A stretch of DNA of 64,000 nt from CAXTPV01 sp965276715 (GCA_965276715.1 OZ255622.1:2852001-2916000), one strand, 5' to 3'; counted from the first letter of the stretch, positions 36,156 through 47,361 are shown. The notes: a model not told the origin generated them from the letters alone. Translations and numbers: made by a program.

Positions 36156-38507
36156 ATGTCGATCCGCTCGAAGATACTCCTGGGATGCCTGACGCTCACG
36201 ATGCTGACCGTCTTGATCGGCATCAGCGCCCAACGCTCCGAGCGCCGGCTGGGCAATCTTGCCCTCGGCATCTACGACAACGCCTTCATGGCGGTCAGTT
36301 ACCTGCGAGCCGCACAGGTCGAGTTCGCCGGCTTCGCGTCCGACCCCAGGGCGTTGACGCCGGGAGCGTCTCACGACCTGCTCGACGATCTCGACATCGT
36401 GGTCGAGCGTGCGACCTCCTCGAAGGGCCGCCTTCAGGCGGCTGCTCTCAGACGCGATGTGGCCGCCATCCTGCCCCGTCTCGCCGCGGATCATGCCTTG
36501 TCCAAACCCATCCAGGACGCGTTCGACGGACTGGTCGAGACCTTCGCCGACGACGGCTTTCACGACCGCCGCCGTGTCGGCGAACTCGTCACCCGGCAGA
36601 AACGGTGGACGGCCGCCCTGCTCGCGGGCAGCCTGCTGGTCGCACTTGGCGTCACCGCCTTGCTCGCGCGCCTGATCGCGCCTCCGATCGGCCGTGCCGT
36701 CAGGATCGCGCAGTCGATCGCCGGCGGCAGGCTCGACAATCCGATTGCCGTGAGCGGGCGCGGCGAGACATCCGACCTGCTGCGCGCGCTCGCGGTCATG
36801 CAATCCAGCATCGCCGCCGGCATGGCCCGGATCGAAGCGCTGATGGCCGCCCAGGCTTCCTCCCACGCCGACGAGATCGCCGCGCACAACGCGCAGATGA
36901 CTGCAGCACTCGACAACATGAACCAGGGTCTCTGCCTGTTCGACGCCGATGACCGGCTCCTGGTCGCGAACCGACGCTTCGCCGAGATGTTCGCAGTGCC
37001 GCTTCTGGGCGCGCCCGCATCCGAGATCCTGGCCGATGCCGGCCTCGCAACGCTGCTCGATGTCTACGGCGGATCGATCGAGGCCTTGTCCTGCGAGCTG
37101 TCCGACGGGCGCACGATCGCGGTGTCCCAGCAATCCATTCCAAAGGGCGGATGGGTCGCGACCTACGAGGATGTCAGCGAGCGTCGGATCGCGGAGGCCA
37201 GACTCGCGCACATGGCGAGGCATGACCAGCTCACCAGCCTGCCAAACCGGCTGCTGTTCGGCGAGCATGTCAAGGCGGCCGTGGTCCGTCGCTATCAGGA
37301 CCATTCAGTCGCGATGCTCTGTCTCGACGTCGACCGCTTCAAGAGCGTCAACGACACGCTCGGCCATCCGGCCGGCGACGCGCTGCTTCGCGCCGTCGCC
37401 GAGCGCCTCCAGGCCTGCTGCCGCGAGGAGGACTTCGTTGCACGGCTTGGCGGCGACGAGTTCGCCATCGTCCAGGTCGGCCGACAGCCGCAGGCGGCCG
37501 GCGGCCTTGCACGACGGCTGATCGAGACGATGGCCGAACCCTTCATCCTCGCGGATCACCCGGTCGAGGTCGGCATCAGCATCGGCATCGCGATGGCCAA
37601 CGACACCGGTGCGGTGAACGAGGAGGATCTCTTCAATCGTGCCGATCTGGCTCTCTACCGCGCCAAGGCCGACGGACGCGGCTGCTTCCGATTCTTTGAT
37701 GCCGCCATGGATCTGCGCGTCCGCGAACGGCGCGCCCTCGAGATCGACCTGCGCAGCGCGCTCAAGAATGGCGAACTCGAGCTCTACTACCAGCCGCAGC
37801 TCTCGACCGGCCTTCGTCTCGTCGGCTTCGAGGCCCTCGTCCGTTGGAACCATCCGGCGCGCGGCCTCGTCAGTCCCGCCGATTTCATCCCGCTGGCCGA
37901 AGAACTTGGCCTGATCAGCGCGCTCGGCGACTGGGTGCTCAGGCGTGCCTGTCTCGCCGCCTCGCTGTGGCCGGCCGAGATCAAGATCGCGGTCAACCTT
38001 TCTCCGGCACAGTTTCGTGGCCGCACCCTCGCCGACGACGTCGCACGCGCCTTGCACGCGTCCGGCCTGCCCCCGCACCGGCTCGAACTCGAAATCACCG
38101 AGGCCCTGCTGATGCAGGACGACGACCAGATCATCGATACGCTCCGGCAGATCCGCGCGCTTGGCGTGCGCGTCGCCATGGACGATTTCGGGACCGGCTA
38201 TTCCTCGCTCGCCTATCTCAGCCGCTTCCCCTTCGACAAGATCAAGATCGACCAGTCGTTCATCCGCGGCATGACCACCAGCGAAGACTCGGTCGCGATC
38301 GTCCGCGCCATCATCGGTCTCGGCCGATCACTCGGCATGGCGATCAACGCCGAAGGTGTCGAGACGCAGGAGCAGCGGGTGAGGCTGACCGCGGAGGGAT
38401 GCGGCGAACTCCAAGGCTACCTCTTCGGCCGTCCAGGTCCGGAAAGCGCGATCCCGGACATTCTCGAGCGGTTCGCGGGTCCAATCCGCGAGCGGGAGGT
38501 CGTGTAG
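36156..38507 (+). CDS. Membrane GGDEF-EAL protein with PAS domain (c-di-GMP turnover)
   Basis: The 783-residue inner-membrane protein has membrane segments at about 6-25 and 150-172 around a periplasmic domain of about 125 residues. A HAMP-like linker, a PAS domain (about 250-345, NMNQGLCLFDADDRLLVAN), GGDEF (about 355-510) and EAL (about 525-770) follow. The cyclase motif RLGGDEF is intact, with an RxxD inhibitory site (REED) five residues before it. The EAL motif (FEALVRWNHP) and later DDFGTGYSSL are intact, so it may both make and degrade c-di-GMP. Start ATG 36156; a GTG sits one codon upstream. Its periplasmic part is well placed to contact the exported globin or cupredoxin. Confidence 0.92.
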   Translation: MSIRSKILLGCLTLTMLTVLIGISAQRSERRLGNLALGIYDNAFMAVSYLRAAQVEFAGFASDPRALTPGASHDLLDDLDIVVERATSSKGRLQAAALRRDVAAILPRLAADHALSKPIQDAFDGLVETFADDGFHDRRRVGELVTRQKRWTAALLAGSLLVALGVTALLARLIAPPIGRAVRIAQSIAGGRLDNPIAVSGRGETSDLLRALAVMQSSIAAGMARIEALMAAQASSHADEIAAHNAQMTAALDNMNQGLCLFDADDRLLVANRRFAEMFAVPLLGAPASEILADAGLATLLDVYGGSIEALSCELSDGRTIAVSQQSIPKGGWVATYEDVSERRIAEARLAHMARHDQLTSLPNRLLFGEHVKAAVVRRYQDHSVAMLCLDVDRFKSVNDTLGHPAGDALLRAVAERLQACCREEDFVARLGGDEFAIVQVGRQPQAAGGLARRLIETMAEPFILADHPVEVGISIGIAMANDTGAVNEEDLFNRADLALYRAKADGRGCFRFFDAAMDLRVRERRALEIDLRSALKNGELELYYQPQLSTGLRLVGFEALVRWNHPARGLVSPADFIPLAEELGLISALGDWVLRRACLAASLWPAEIKIAVNLSPAQFRGRTLADDVARALHASGLPPHRLELEITEALLMQDDDQIIDTLRQIRALGVRVAMDDFGTGYSSLAYLSRFPFDKIKIDQSFIRGMTTSEDSVAIVRAIIGLGRSLGMAINAEGVETQEQRVRLTAEGCGELQGYLFGRPGPESAIPDILERFAGPIREREVV

Positions 38508-38541
38508 GCGGCAGCACAGCCCGAGGGCCGAGGCCGGCTCC

Positions 38542-41130
<2,589 letters not shown>

Positions 41131-41198
41131 CGATGCTTGTCCCTTTCGGCAACGAGCGTGCGTGCGTCCCCCGGGAGGCAACGCCCTTCACGACATCT

Positions 41199-41230
41199 CG
41201 CAGATAGGAAAAGCGGGTCCCCTGCTCAAG
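41199..41230 (-). promoter_or_regulatory. RpoH (sigma-32)-type heat-shock promoter of clpB
   Basis: On the minus strand, CTTGAG (41230-41225) is followed after 16 bp by CCTATCTGCG (41208-41199). The second element matches the alphaproteobacterial RpoH -10 pattern CYTATNTNNG, and the first matches the CTTGAA-like -35. It is 69 bp upstream of the clpB start. Confidence 0.78.
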
Positions 41231-41244
41231 CGCCTGGAGAAAGG

Positions 41245-41278
41245 CCGGGGGCCGAGGCCGGCCCCCGGACCCCCGGCA
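41245..41278. repeat. Dispersed GC hairpin between clpB promoter and anti-sigma gene
   Basis: CCGGGGGCC (41245-41253) pairs with GGCCCCCGG (41260-41268), followed by ACCCCCGGC. It is a minus-oriented member of the GGGGTCC-type double-hairpin family, placed just after the anti-sigma gene stop, where it could end that transcript before the clpB promoter. Confidence 0.6.
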
Positions 41279-41281
41279 AGA

Positions 41282-41962
41282 CTACTGGGCGATCGATCCG
41301 GCGTAGAGAACGGGCCCGGTGGGCAATCCGGTCGGCGAGCCGCCCGACGGCTCCAGGCTCACCAGGATCTTCCCGGGTCCGGGCGGCAACTTGCCAGCCG
41401 CGATCCGAACCCCGCTCACAGGCAGCAAGCCGAGTGCGGCGGGCTTGGTGGCACCCGACGCCAACGACCACAATTCGAGCGTCCTTCCTTCCGGCACCGA
41501 AGCCGGCACCACCGGCCGCACGTCGAGCGCGCCGCTCGCCTCCCGCTGGACGGTAAATGCCGCGTCCGGCCGGCCGTAGGCCACCAGCGCCGTGCTCACC
41601 TGAGGCGTCCGGCCGCGTTCGATCGACACCAGCAGCGCCAGCGACGCCGCGAGCGCCAGGCTCGCCGCCGTCGCCGCACGCCAGACGCCCACATTGCGCC
41701 ACAGCGTCGGACGGTCGGCGGATGCCTGCCGCACGTTCGCGGTCGCGACCGCGAGCCGGCGCCACACCCAGGCCGGCGGCGCCACCTCGGCCACCGTCGC
41801 CACCAGCGGCGCCAGCCGCATCTCCCAGCGCGCGACCGCCTCGGCGAACCCGCGATCGCTGTCGATCCGTCGCGCGGCCGCGGCTCGCGCCGTGTCGTCG
41901 AGCGTGCCGAGCACGAACTCGCCCGCGTCATCCGGCGGTTCGAGCGTCTCGCTGCCGCTCAT
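41282..41962 (-). CDS. Anti-sigma factor (RskA-like)
   Basis: The 226-residue single-pass membrane protein has a cytosolic N-terminal zinc-less anti-sigma-like helix region (EFVLGTLDDTARAAAARRI), one membrane helix (about 100-120, ATAASLALAASLALLVSI), and a periplasmic RskA-type domain. The latter includes VPEGRTLELWSLASG and ends with KILVSLEPSGGSPTGLPTGP. It overlaps the sigma gene stop as ATGA, the standard arrangement for a sigma/anti-sigma pair. Release by regulated proteolysis is the expected mode for the family. Confidence 0.88.
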   Translation of the reverse strand: MSGSETLEPPDDAGEFVLGTLDDTARAAAARRIDSDRGFAEAVARWEMRLAPLVATVAEVAPPAWVWRRLAVATANVRQASADRPTLWRNVGVWRAATAASLALAASLALLVSIERGRTPQVSTALVAYGRPDAAFTVQREASGALDVRPVVPASVPEGRTLELWSLASGATKPAALGLLPVSGVRIAAGKLPPGPGKILVSLEPSGGSPTGLPTGPVLYAGSIAQ

Positions 41963-42528
41963 GACCGGCCCGCCTGCCCAAGGCACTCACGCAGGCTCAG
42001 CAGGCCGCGCCTGATCCACGACTTGATCGTCCCCAGCGGCATCGTCAGCCGTTCCGCCAGTTCCGTGTGCGACAGCCCATCCATGAAGCTCAGCGTCACC
42101 ACCCGCCGGTAGCGCGCATCGAGCACGTCCAGGCAGCGATGCAGCGCCGAGCCCTCGTCGGTCGTCATCAACTGGTGCAGCGGATCCGGATCGGTGTCGG
42201 GCGTCTCCGCCTCGCCCTCGAGCCCGGGCCGCTCGCGCCCGTATTTCCGCAACAGGTCGATCGACCGATACCGGACCAGCCCGATCAGCCACGCCTCCAC
42301 CGACCCAAGCGTCGCGTCGTAGCGCGCCGCCCTCTGCCAAGCCTGCAGCATAGCGTCGTGCAGCGCGTCGGCCGCCATTCCCGCGTCCCGCGTCATCCGG
42401 AGCGCCAGCCCATACAACCGTGCCGACTGCACTTCGTAGAGCCGCTTGAACGCCGCCTGGTCCCCGTCCGCGCAGGCCGCGATCAGCTGTTCGAGATCAC
42501 CGGAGGCGGCTTGACGCGAGTCACTCAT
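41959..42528 (-). CDS. ECF-family RNA polymerase sigma factor
   Basis: The 189-residue protein has region 2 (AAFKRLYEVQSARLYGLALR, then YDATLGSVEAWLIGLVRYRSIDLLRK with the -10 recognition helix) and region 4 (YRRVVTLSFMDGLSHTELAERL, helix-turn-helix continuing MPLGTIKSWIRRGLLSLR). Start at ATG 42528; further upstream the frame lacks sigma-like sequence. It is cotranscribed with its anti-sigma partner. It resembles the SigK/RskA class. Regulon unknown; I found no obvious repeat of a promoter motif upstream. Confidence 0.9.
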   Translation of the reverse strand: MSDSRQAASGDLEQLIAACADGDQAAFKRLYEVQSARLYGLALRMTRDAGMAADALHDAMLQAWQRAARYDATLGSVEAWLIGLVRYRSIDLLRKYGRERPGLEGEAETPDTDPDPLHQLMTTDEGSALHRCLDVLDARYRRVVTLSFMDGLSHTELAERLTMPLGTIKSWIRRGLLSLRECLGQAGRS

Positions 42529-42669
42529 AGGCAGGCGCAGCCCGATCCTGTCGACGCGACGGCGGCGACCTCTAACCGTTCTACCCGTCCCGACACGCCC
42601 CGACCAGTGGGCACGTCGAACGTCGGCCACCACCGTTGCCAGCGTCGCGCTCATACCTGCCTGCTTCCC

Positions 42670-43500
42670 TCATCCGGTCTCGAACCGGCCGCGAATGAAC
42701 CCAAGGCTGTCCCGGAACACCGGTGCCAGGAACCGGAGCGGTGCAGCCACCGCGCCGATCAGTTCCAGATGTCCGATGCCGGGATACTCATGAAGCGTTA
42801 CGCTGCCGTGACACGCCCGGATGCGCGCGGCGAGGCGAACCGTGTTGCGCGGACGCACGACGGTGTCGTCGAGGCCGGCCGCCAGCATCATCGCGGGCGC
42901 CCGCCCGTCCACGTAAGAGATCGGCTGCGTCGCGGCCTGGCTTGGCGCCGGCGCGAACAGCGGGCCGAGATAGGGCCGGTCGAACGGCAGGAAATCGTAC
43001 GGGCCCGCGAGCCCGATCACGCCGGCCAGATCGACCGCGCGTGACAGCCCCGCACCCGCCAGGAACGACGGGTCGAGTGCGAGCATCGCCGCGTTGTACG
43101 CCCCGGCCGAATGACCCATCAGGATCATCCCGCGCGACAAATCCCCGCCATAGGTGCCCGCATGCCGCCTGGCCCAGGCGCACGCGAGCGCGCAATCCTC
43201 CAGGAACGCCGGATAGCGGACCTGCGGATACAACCGGTAATCCGGCACCACCACCACGAACCCGGCATCCGCGTAGGCCCCGCCGACGAACCGGTAGATC
43301 TCCTTCGAGCCCTCCGTCCATCCGCCGCCATAGAGGAACACCAGCACCGGCGCGCCGCCCGGTTCGCCGGCCGGGGCATAGACGTCGAGCCGCTGTCGTG
43401 CGAGCCCGCCATAGGCGATGTCCCGCCCCGCCAGCCGTGACGGTGCCAGTGCGTTCAGCACGCCGCTCGGCGAACACCCCGCGACCGCACCGCCGAGCAC
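42670..43500 (-). CDS. Alpha/beta hydrolase (BD-FAE/esterase-lipase type), probable lipoprotein
   Basis: Alpha/beta-hydrolase with oxyanion-hole LYGGGW, nucleophile GHSAGAYNA, acid in LDDTVV and His in GIGHLEL. The start is unresolved. GTG 43500 gives a protein lacking the positive n-region; a CTG at 43533 would give a normal lipoprotein signal (LGRRAVVLGGAVAGC) with only 8 bp overlap of the upstream gene. A GTG at 43614 gives the same with an 88-bp overlap. The Cys in AVAGC is the likely lipidation site. Substrate is unknown; family members hydrolyse short-chain esters or kynurenine-type amides. Confidence 0.8.
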   Translation of the reverse strand: MLGGAVAGCSPSGVLNALAPSRLAGRDIAYGGLARQRLDVYAPAGEPGGAPVLVFLYGGGWTEGSKEIYRFVGGAYADAGFVVVVPDYRLYPQVRYPAFLEDCALACAWARRHAGTYGGDLSRGMILMGHSAGAYNAAMLALDPSFLAGAGLSRAVDLAGVIGLAGPYDFLPFDRPYLGPLFAPAPSQAATQPISYVDGRAPAMMLAAGLDDTVVRPRNTVRLAARIRACHGSVTLHEYPGIGHLELIGAVAAPLRFLAPVFRDSLGFIRGRFETG

Positions 43501-43525
43501 GACCGCCCGTCGGCCGAGAACCCGA

Positions 43526-45112
43526 TCAGGCAGCGAAGGCGCGCTCCAGCACGCGCCGGCATGCGAAATTCCCGGCGAACGCGCCCGCCGCGCGGCTCCC
43601 GCCCGAACGCGCACCCCGATACAGGTCCGACACGAAATCCGGCGCGTCACGCTCCAGCAGCGAGACCGACAACGCGACCGCGGCCCGCTCCGCAAGCAGT
43701 CGCGCGCGTCCTTCCTGCGCGAGCGCCGCGTCCATCGCGTCCGCCACCGCTCCCCGCCCGTCGCCGGCCTCGTCGAGCACCGCGTCCCGGATCGCCGGCT
43801 CCCGCTGCAGCGCGCGCAGCATGTCCAGACACATCAGGTTGCCCGGCCCCTCCCAGATGCCGTTCAGCGGCGACTCCCGAAACAGGCGCGCCATCACGCC
43901 CTCCTCCACGAAGCCGTTGCCGCCCAGGCATTCCATCGCCTCCGCCACCAGCGAAGGCGCCCGCTTGCAGACCCAGAACTTTGCCAGCGGCACCAGGAAA
44001 CGCGCCAGCAGGGCTTGCGCCGGATCGTCCAGCGCCGCTGCCGCCCGCAGGCACAGGGCAAGCAGCGCCTCGCTCTCGGCCGCGAGGTCCGCCAGCACCG
44101 CCTCCATCAGCGGCTGGTCGATCAGCGCGCGCTGGAACGCGCGCCGGTGCCGCGCGTGGTGGATCGCCTCGATCAGCGCGCGGCGAACGTTCGCCGCCGA
44201 CCCGACCGCCGCCTCCAGCCGCGTCAGATGCGCCATCTCGATCAGCGACGCGATCCCGCGTCCTTCCTCGCCGACCAGCACCGCCCACGTCCCGTCATAC
44301 TCGATCTCGGATGACGCGTTCGACCGATTGCCCATCTTGTCCTTCAGCCGCTGGATGGCGAACCGGTTGCGCGTCCCGTCCGGCAGCGACCGCGGCACCA
44401 GCAAGCACGTCACCCCGGCGTCCGTCCGCGCCAGCGTCAGGAACCCGTCCGACATCGGCGCCGAGCAGAACCATTTGTGTCCGGTCAGCGCATACTCCGC
44501 GCCGAACGGCCCGTCCCCGCGTCTGACGGCGGTCGTCGCCACCGCCCGCAGATCCGATCCGCCCTGCTTCTCGGTCATCGCCATGCCGATCGTCAGACCC
44601 GTCTTCTCCGCGAACGGAAGCGGTCGCGGATCGTATTCGCGCGACAGCACCCCTGCCTCCAGCGCGTCCCGCAACATCGGCGACCTGCGCAGCACGACCA
44701 GCGACGCACCCGTCATCACCGCCGGGCAGATCACGCCGGCGTCCACCTGGTTCCACAGATAACCGAGTGCCGCCTGCACGACGTGCCCGGCTCGCGGCGC
44801 CGTCCAGGCGGTGCAATGCACGCCCGCCGCGAACACCCGCCGCATCAGCGCGTGATAGGCGGGGTGGAACTCGACCAGGTCCACCCGGTGCCCGAACCGG
44901 TCGTGCGTCCGCAGTTCGGGCCCATGCCGGTTGGCGAGCCGCGCCGCGTCCTGGACCTCGTCGCTGCCCACCTCGCATCCGGACCGCTCGAGTGCGTCCC
45001 GCGCCCAGCCGCCGCCCCATCGCTCCACCAGCCCGCACAGCGCCGGATCGCTCCCGAACAGATCGACGGAGGGGAGCGGCGGCGGCTGGTTGCTCACGTC
45101 ATGGGTCGGCAC
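43526..45112 (-). CDS. aidB: AidB-like acyl-CoA dehydrogenase
   Basis: The 528-residue flavoprotein of the acyl-CoA dehydrogenase superfamily begins with GTG and the AidB-typical THDVSNQPPPL start. Other features: MAMTEKQGGSDLRAVATTA, YALTGHKWFCSAPMSD, MGNRSNASSEIEY, and AMECLGGNGFVEE followed by RLFRESPLNGIWEGPGN. In E. coli AidB is induced by alkylation stress and binds DNA and FAD; dehydrogenase activity is weak. The C-terminal part here is rather short of basic residues, so DNA binding is not assured. Downstream hydrolase is closely packed. Confidence 0.9.
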   Translation of the reverse strand: MPTHDVSNQPPPLPSVDLFGSDPALCGLVERWGGGWARDALERSGCEVGSDEVQDAARLANRHGPELRTHDRFGHRVDLVEFHPAYHALMRRVFAAGVHCTAWTAPRAGHVVQAALGYLWNQVDAGVICPAVMTGASLVVLRRSPMLRDALEAGVLSREYDPRPLPFAEKTGLTIGMAMTEKQGGSDLRAVATTAVRRGDGPFGAEYALTGHKWFCSAPMSDGFLTLARTDAGVTCLLVPRSLPDGTRNRFAIQRLKDKMGNRSNASSEIEYDGTWAVLVGEEGRGIASLIEMAHLTRLEAAVGSAANVRRALIEAIHHARHRRAFQRALIDQPLMEAVLADLAAESEALLALCLRAAAALDDPAQALLARFLVPLAKFWVCKRAPSLVAEAMECLGGNGFVEEGVMARLFRESPLNGIWEGPGNLMCLDMLRALQREPAIRDAVLDEAGDGRGAVADAMDAALAQEGRARLLAERAAVALSVSLLERDAPDFVSDLYRGARSGGSRAAGAFAGNFACRRVLERAFAA

Positions 45113-45130
45113 GCCCCGAGAGTGACCTCT

Positions 45131-46285
45131 TCAAGGCGCGTGCGGAAGGGCCTGGTACTCGCGGCTCTGCATCTCGGCCAGCCGCGACGCGGTCCGCTCG
45201 AAGGCCCGCGCGCCATCGCCGCGCTCGTAGATGCTGTCCGGCGGCGCATCGGCCGACGCGAACAGCTTCACCTTCGCCTCGTACAGCGCGTCGATCAGCA
45301 CGATGAACCGCCGGGCAAGATCGAAATTCTCCGGCCCCAGCCGCGGGACATGATCGATGATCACCGTCTGGTAGTGCCTGGCGATCTCGAGATAGTCGCC
45401 CGCCCCCAGCGCCGTCGCACACAGCGCGTCGAAGTCGAATCGTGCCACCCCCGCCGCCGCGAGCGGCACCGCGACCGCTCGTCCTTGCACCGTCAGCACG
45501 GCCGAGCGCGGTGCCTCTCCCTCGGTCAGCAACGCGAACGCATCGTCCAGCGCCTGGTCGCCGCGCCGATCGGCGGGCACCACCCAGGACGCGCCCCTGA
45601 TCTCACGGCGGCGCCGATAGTCGCGCTCGGAGGCGAGTTCGACGGTGTCGAGTTCGCGCCGCAGCACCGCGATGAACGGCTTGAACGCATCCGCTCCCGG
45701 CCTGTTCTGGAACAGATCCTCCGGCCGCGTGTTCGACGTCGCCACCACCACCACGCCGCGTGCGAACAGCGCGTCGAACAGCCGGCCCAGGATCATCGCG
45801 TCCGCGATGTCGTTGACCTGGAACTCGTCGAAACAGAGCAAGGTCGCCTCGCGCGCGACCGCGTCGGCGAGCGGCGGGATCGGATCGCTGATCCCCGGCG
45901 TCTCCCGCTTCAACGCGAAGGCGCGCGCATGCGTGTCCTGCATGAACCGGTGGAAATGGATGCGACGCTTCACCGCCGGCGCCGCCGCCTCGAAGAACAG
46001 GTCCATCAGCATCGACTTGCCCCTGCCCACGTCGCCCACGAGATAGACGCCCCTCGGCCGCTCCGCCCGAACCGGCGCTCTCCTCAGCCGTCCGAACAGC
46101 CCTCGCGTGGAAGCCGGCTGCGGCTCGTACGAGTTCAACTCGCCCCAAAGCCGGTCGAGCCGTGCCGCCGCCCGCTCCTGCTCCGGGTCGCGAGCGAGCG
46201 CTCCGCTTGCCACCCGCCCCCGCCAGATCGCCAGCGGCCCTCGCTCGTCCGCCTTCCCGGCCTCCATGCGCCTCTCGAAGTTCAT
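45131..46285 (-). CDS. zapE: Cell division ATPase ZapE (AFG1 family)
   Basis: The 384-residue P-loop ATPase has Walker A (GVYLVGDVGRGKSMLMDLFF), RIHFHRFMQDTHA, Walker B (LLCFDEFQVNDIADAMILGRL), VVVATSNTRPEDLFQN and the arginine-finger region. The C-terminal DSIYERGD and FERTASRLAEMQS are family-typical. ZapE destabilises FtsZ at division under stress; the mitochondrial homologue AFG1 handles respiratory subunits. In alphaproteobacteria the gene often sits near TCA genes, which it does not here. Start at ATG 46285, though the open frame extends upstream to 46336. Confidence 0.92.
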   Translation of the reverse strand: MNFERRMEAGKADERGPLAIWRGRVASGALARDPEQERAAARLDRLWGELNSYEPQPASTRGLFGRLRRAPVRAERPRGVYLVGDVGRGKSMLMDLFFEAAAPAVKRRIHFHRFMQDTHARAFALKRETPGISDPIPPLADAVAREATLLCFDEFQVNDIADAMILGRLFDALFARGVVVVATSNTRPEDLFQNRPGADAFKPFIAVLRRELDTVELASERDYRRRREIRGASWVVPADRRGDQALDDAFALLTEGEAPRSAVLTVQGRAVAVPLAAAGVARFDFDALCATALGAGDYLEIARHYQTVIIDHVPRLGPENFDLARRFIVLIDALYEAKVKLFASADAPPDSIYERGDGARAFERTASRLAEMQSREYQALPHAP

Positions 46286-46426
46286 GCGCGCGCTCGATAG
46301 AGCCTGCGGCGGGGGGCGTAAACCGACCGTTGGCAACCTTCATCAAGCGTTCGCGAGCGGTGTAACCATTTCAACGACTTGTTCGTTGATCTGACATTGG
46401 GGTGTTCGGCAAAGCAGGCGTTTCAC

Positions 46427-46681
46427 ATGACAAAGATACTGGCGATCATCGGCTTGGCCTGCGCACTACCGGTTCTGCACGCCCAAGCATCCGACTTGCG
46501 GATGACGGTCGAACAACCGAACTTCACTTGCCAAGGTGCCCAGAAATACTTGTCTCGTGTGGCATTTCACTCCACGGACACTTTGGGTGCGCCGCTCCCC
46601 TGCTGTGATGGAAAGCTTGGTTGCGCGCAGTTCCTGTCGACCAACACCATTGTCCGTCAAGCCCACCAATGGCACGGCTGA
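46427..46681 (+). CDS. Small exported Cys-containing protein, unknown
   Basis: Predicted 84-residue protein: signal peptide (TKILAIIGLACALPVLHAQA) and a mature chain of about 63 residues with four cysteines (NFTCQGA, PLPCCDGKLGCAQF). Local base composition is less GC-rich and codon use less biased than in neighbours, which suggests recent acquisition or a fast-evolving gene. No family recognised. A disulfide-bonded small secreted protein is the simplest reading. A GC hairpin follows 13 bp after its stop. Confidence 0.5.
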   Translation: MTKILAIIGLACALPVLHAQASDLRMTVEQPNFTCQGAQKYLSRVAFHSTDTLGAPLPCCDGKLGCAQFLSTNTIVRQAHQWHG

Positions 46682-46694
46682 CGCTTGCCTGACG

Positions 46695-46719
46695 CCGCGC
46701 GGGGCGCTACCCCGCGCGG
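46695..46719 (+). promoter_or_regulatory. Perfect hairpin abutting a start codon
   Basis: CCGCGCGGGG (46695-46704), loop CGCTA, CCCCGCGCGG (46710-46719): a perfect 10-bp stem ending at the base before the ATG of the oxygenase gene. It occupies the place of the ribosome-binding site, and no Shine-Dalgarno sequence is visible. It could be a terminator for the upstream small gene, a translation-blocking hairpin, or a copy of the dispersed GGGGCGCT-CCCC repeat. Confidence 0.7.
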
Positions 46720-47361
46720 ATGACTGCCGCCCTCACGCTCGATTACGCCAGGCTCGACGCCCAGCCGGCCGTCGCGGACCCGTTCCAGCACGTCGTCGTG
46801 CCCGATTTCGTCCCGCCCGGCGTGCTGCCCGAGGTCATCGCGGGCTTGCCGACAATGTCGAGCACTGGCTCCTTCCCGCCCTCATCGCTGCGTCTTGGGC
46901 CCGCTGCCCGGCAGCTTGTCGCCGAACTCGAGGGCGAGCGGTTTCGCCGTTCGGTCGCCGCCAAGTTCGGCCTCGACCTCGCCGGCGCCCCGACCATGCT
47001 GACCGTCCGTGGCCGCACTCGCGAGCGTGACGGCCAGATCCATCGCGACAGCTCCGCCAAGCGCGTCACGATCCTGCTCTATCTCAACCCCGAATCCGAA
47101 GCCTGGGCGAGGCGTGAAGGCTGCCTTCGCCTGCTTCGCTCAGGTGACAATCTCGAGGACTATGCCGTCGAGGTGCCCCCCGTGAACGGCACGCTGCTGA
47201 TCTTCCCCAACGGCCCGGCAACCTGGCATGGCCACAAGACCTTTGTCGGCCGCCGCTACGCGATCCAACTCAACTACATGGCTGACGGCGCCAAGGCCCG
47301 CGCCGAGCTGCGCCGCCACAAGGTCTCCGCCCTCCTCAAGCGCTTCGCTTCAGCGGCGTAG
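46720..47361 (+). CDS. 2OG-Fe(II) oxygenase family protein
   Basis: A 213-residue protein of the prolyl-4-hydroxylase-like 2-oxoglutarate/Fe(II) class. Iron ligands His108 and Asp110 are in GQIHRDSSAKR. The distal His and the 2OG-binding Arg are in WHGHKTFVGRRYAIQLNY; LLIFPNGP is the preceding strand. Substrate unknown; bacterial members act on proteins, sugars or small molecules. The ATG immediately follows a strong hairpin, so translation may be regulated. The next internal start would remove the first strand, so 46720 is kept. Confidence 0.82.
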   Translation: MTAALTLDYARLDAQPAVADPFQHVVVPDFVPPGVLPEVIAGLPTMSSTGSFPPSSLRLGPAARQLVAELEGERFRRSVAAKFGLDLAGAPTMLTVRGRTRERDGQIHRDSSAKRVTILLYLNPESEAWARREGCLRLLRSGDNLEDYAVEVPPVNGTLLIFPNGPATWHGHKTFVGRRYAIQLNYMADGAKARAELRRHKVSALLKRFASAA

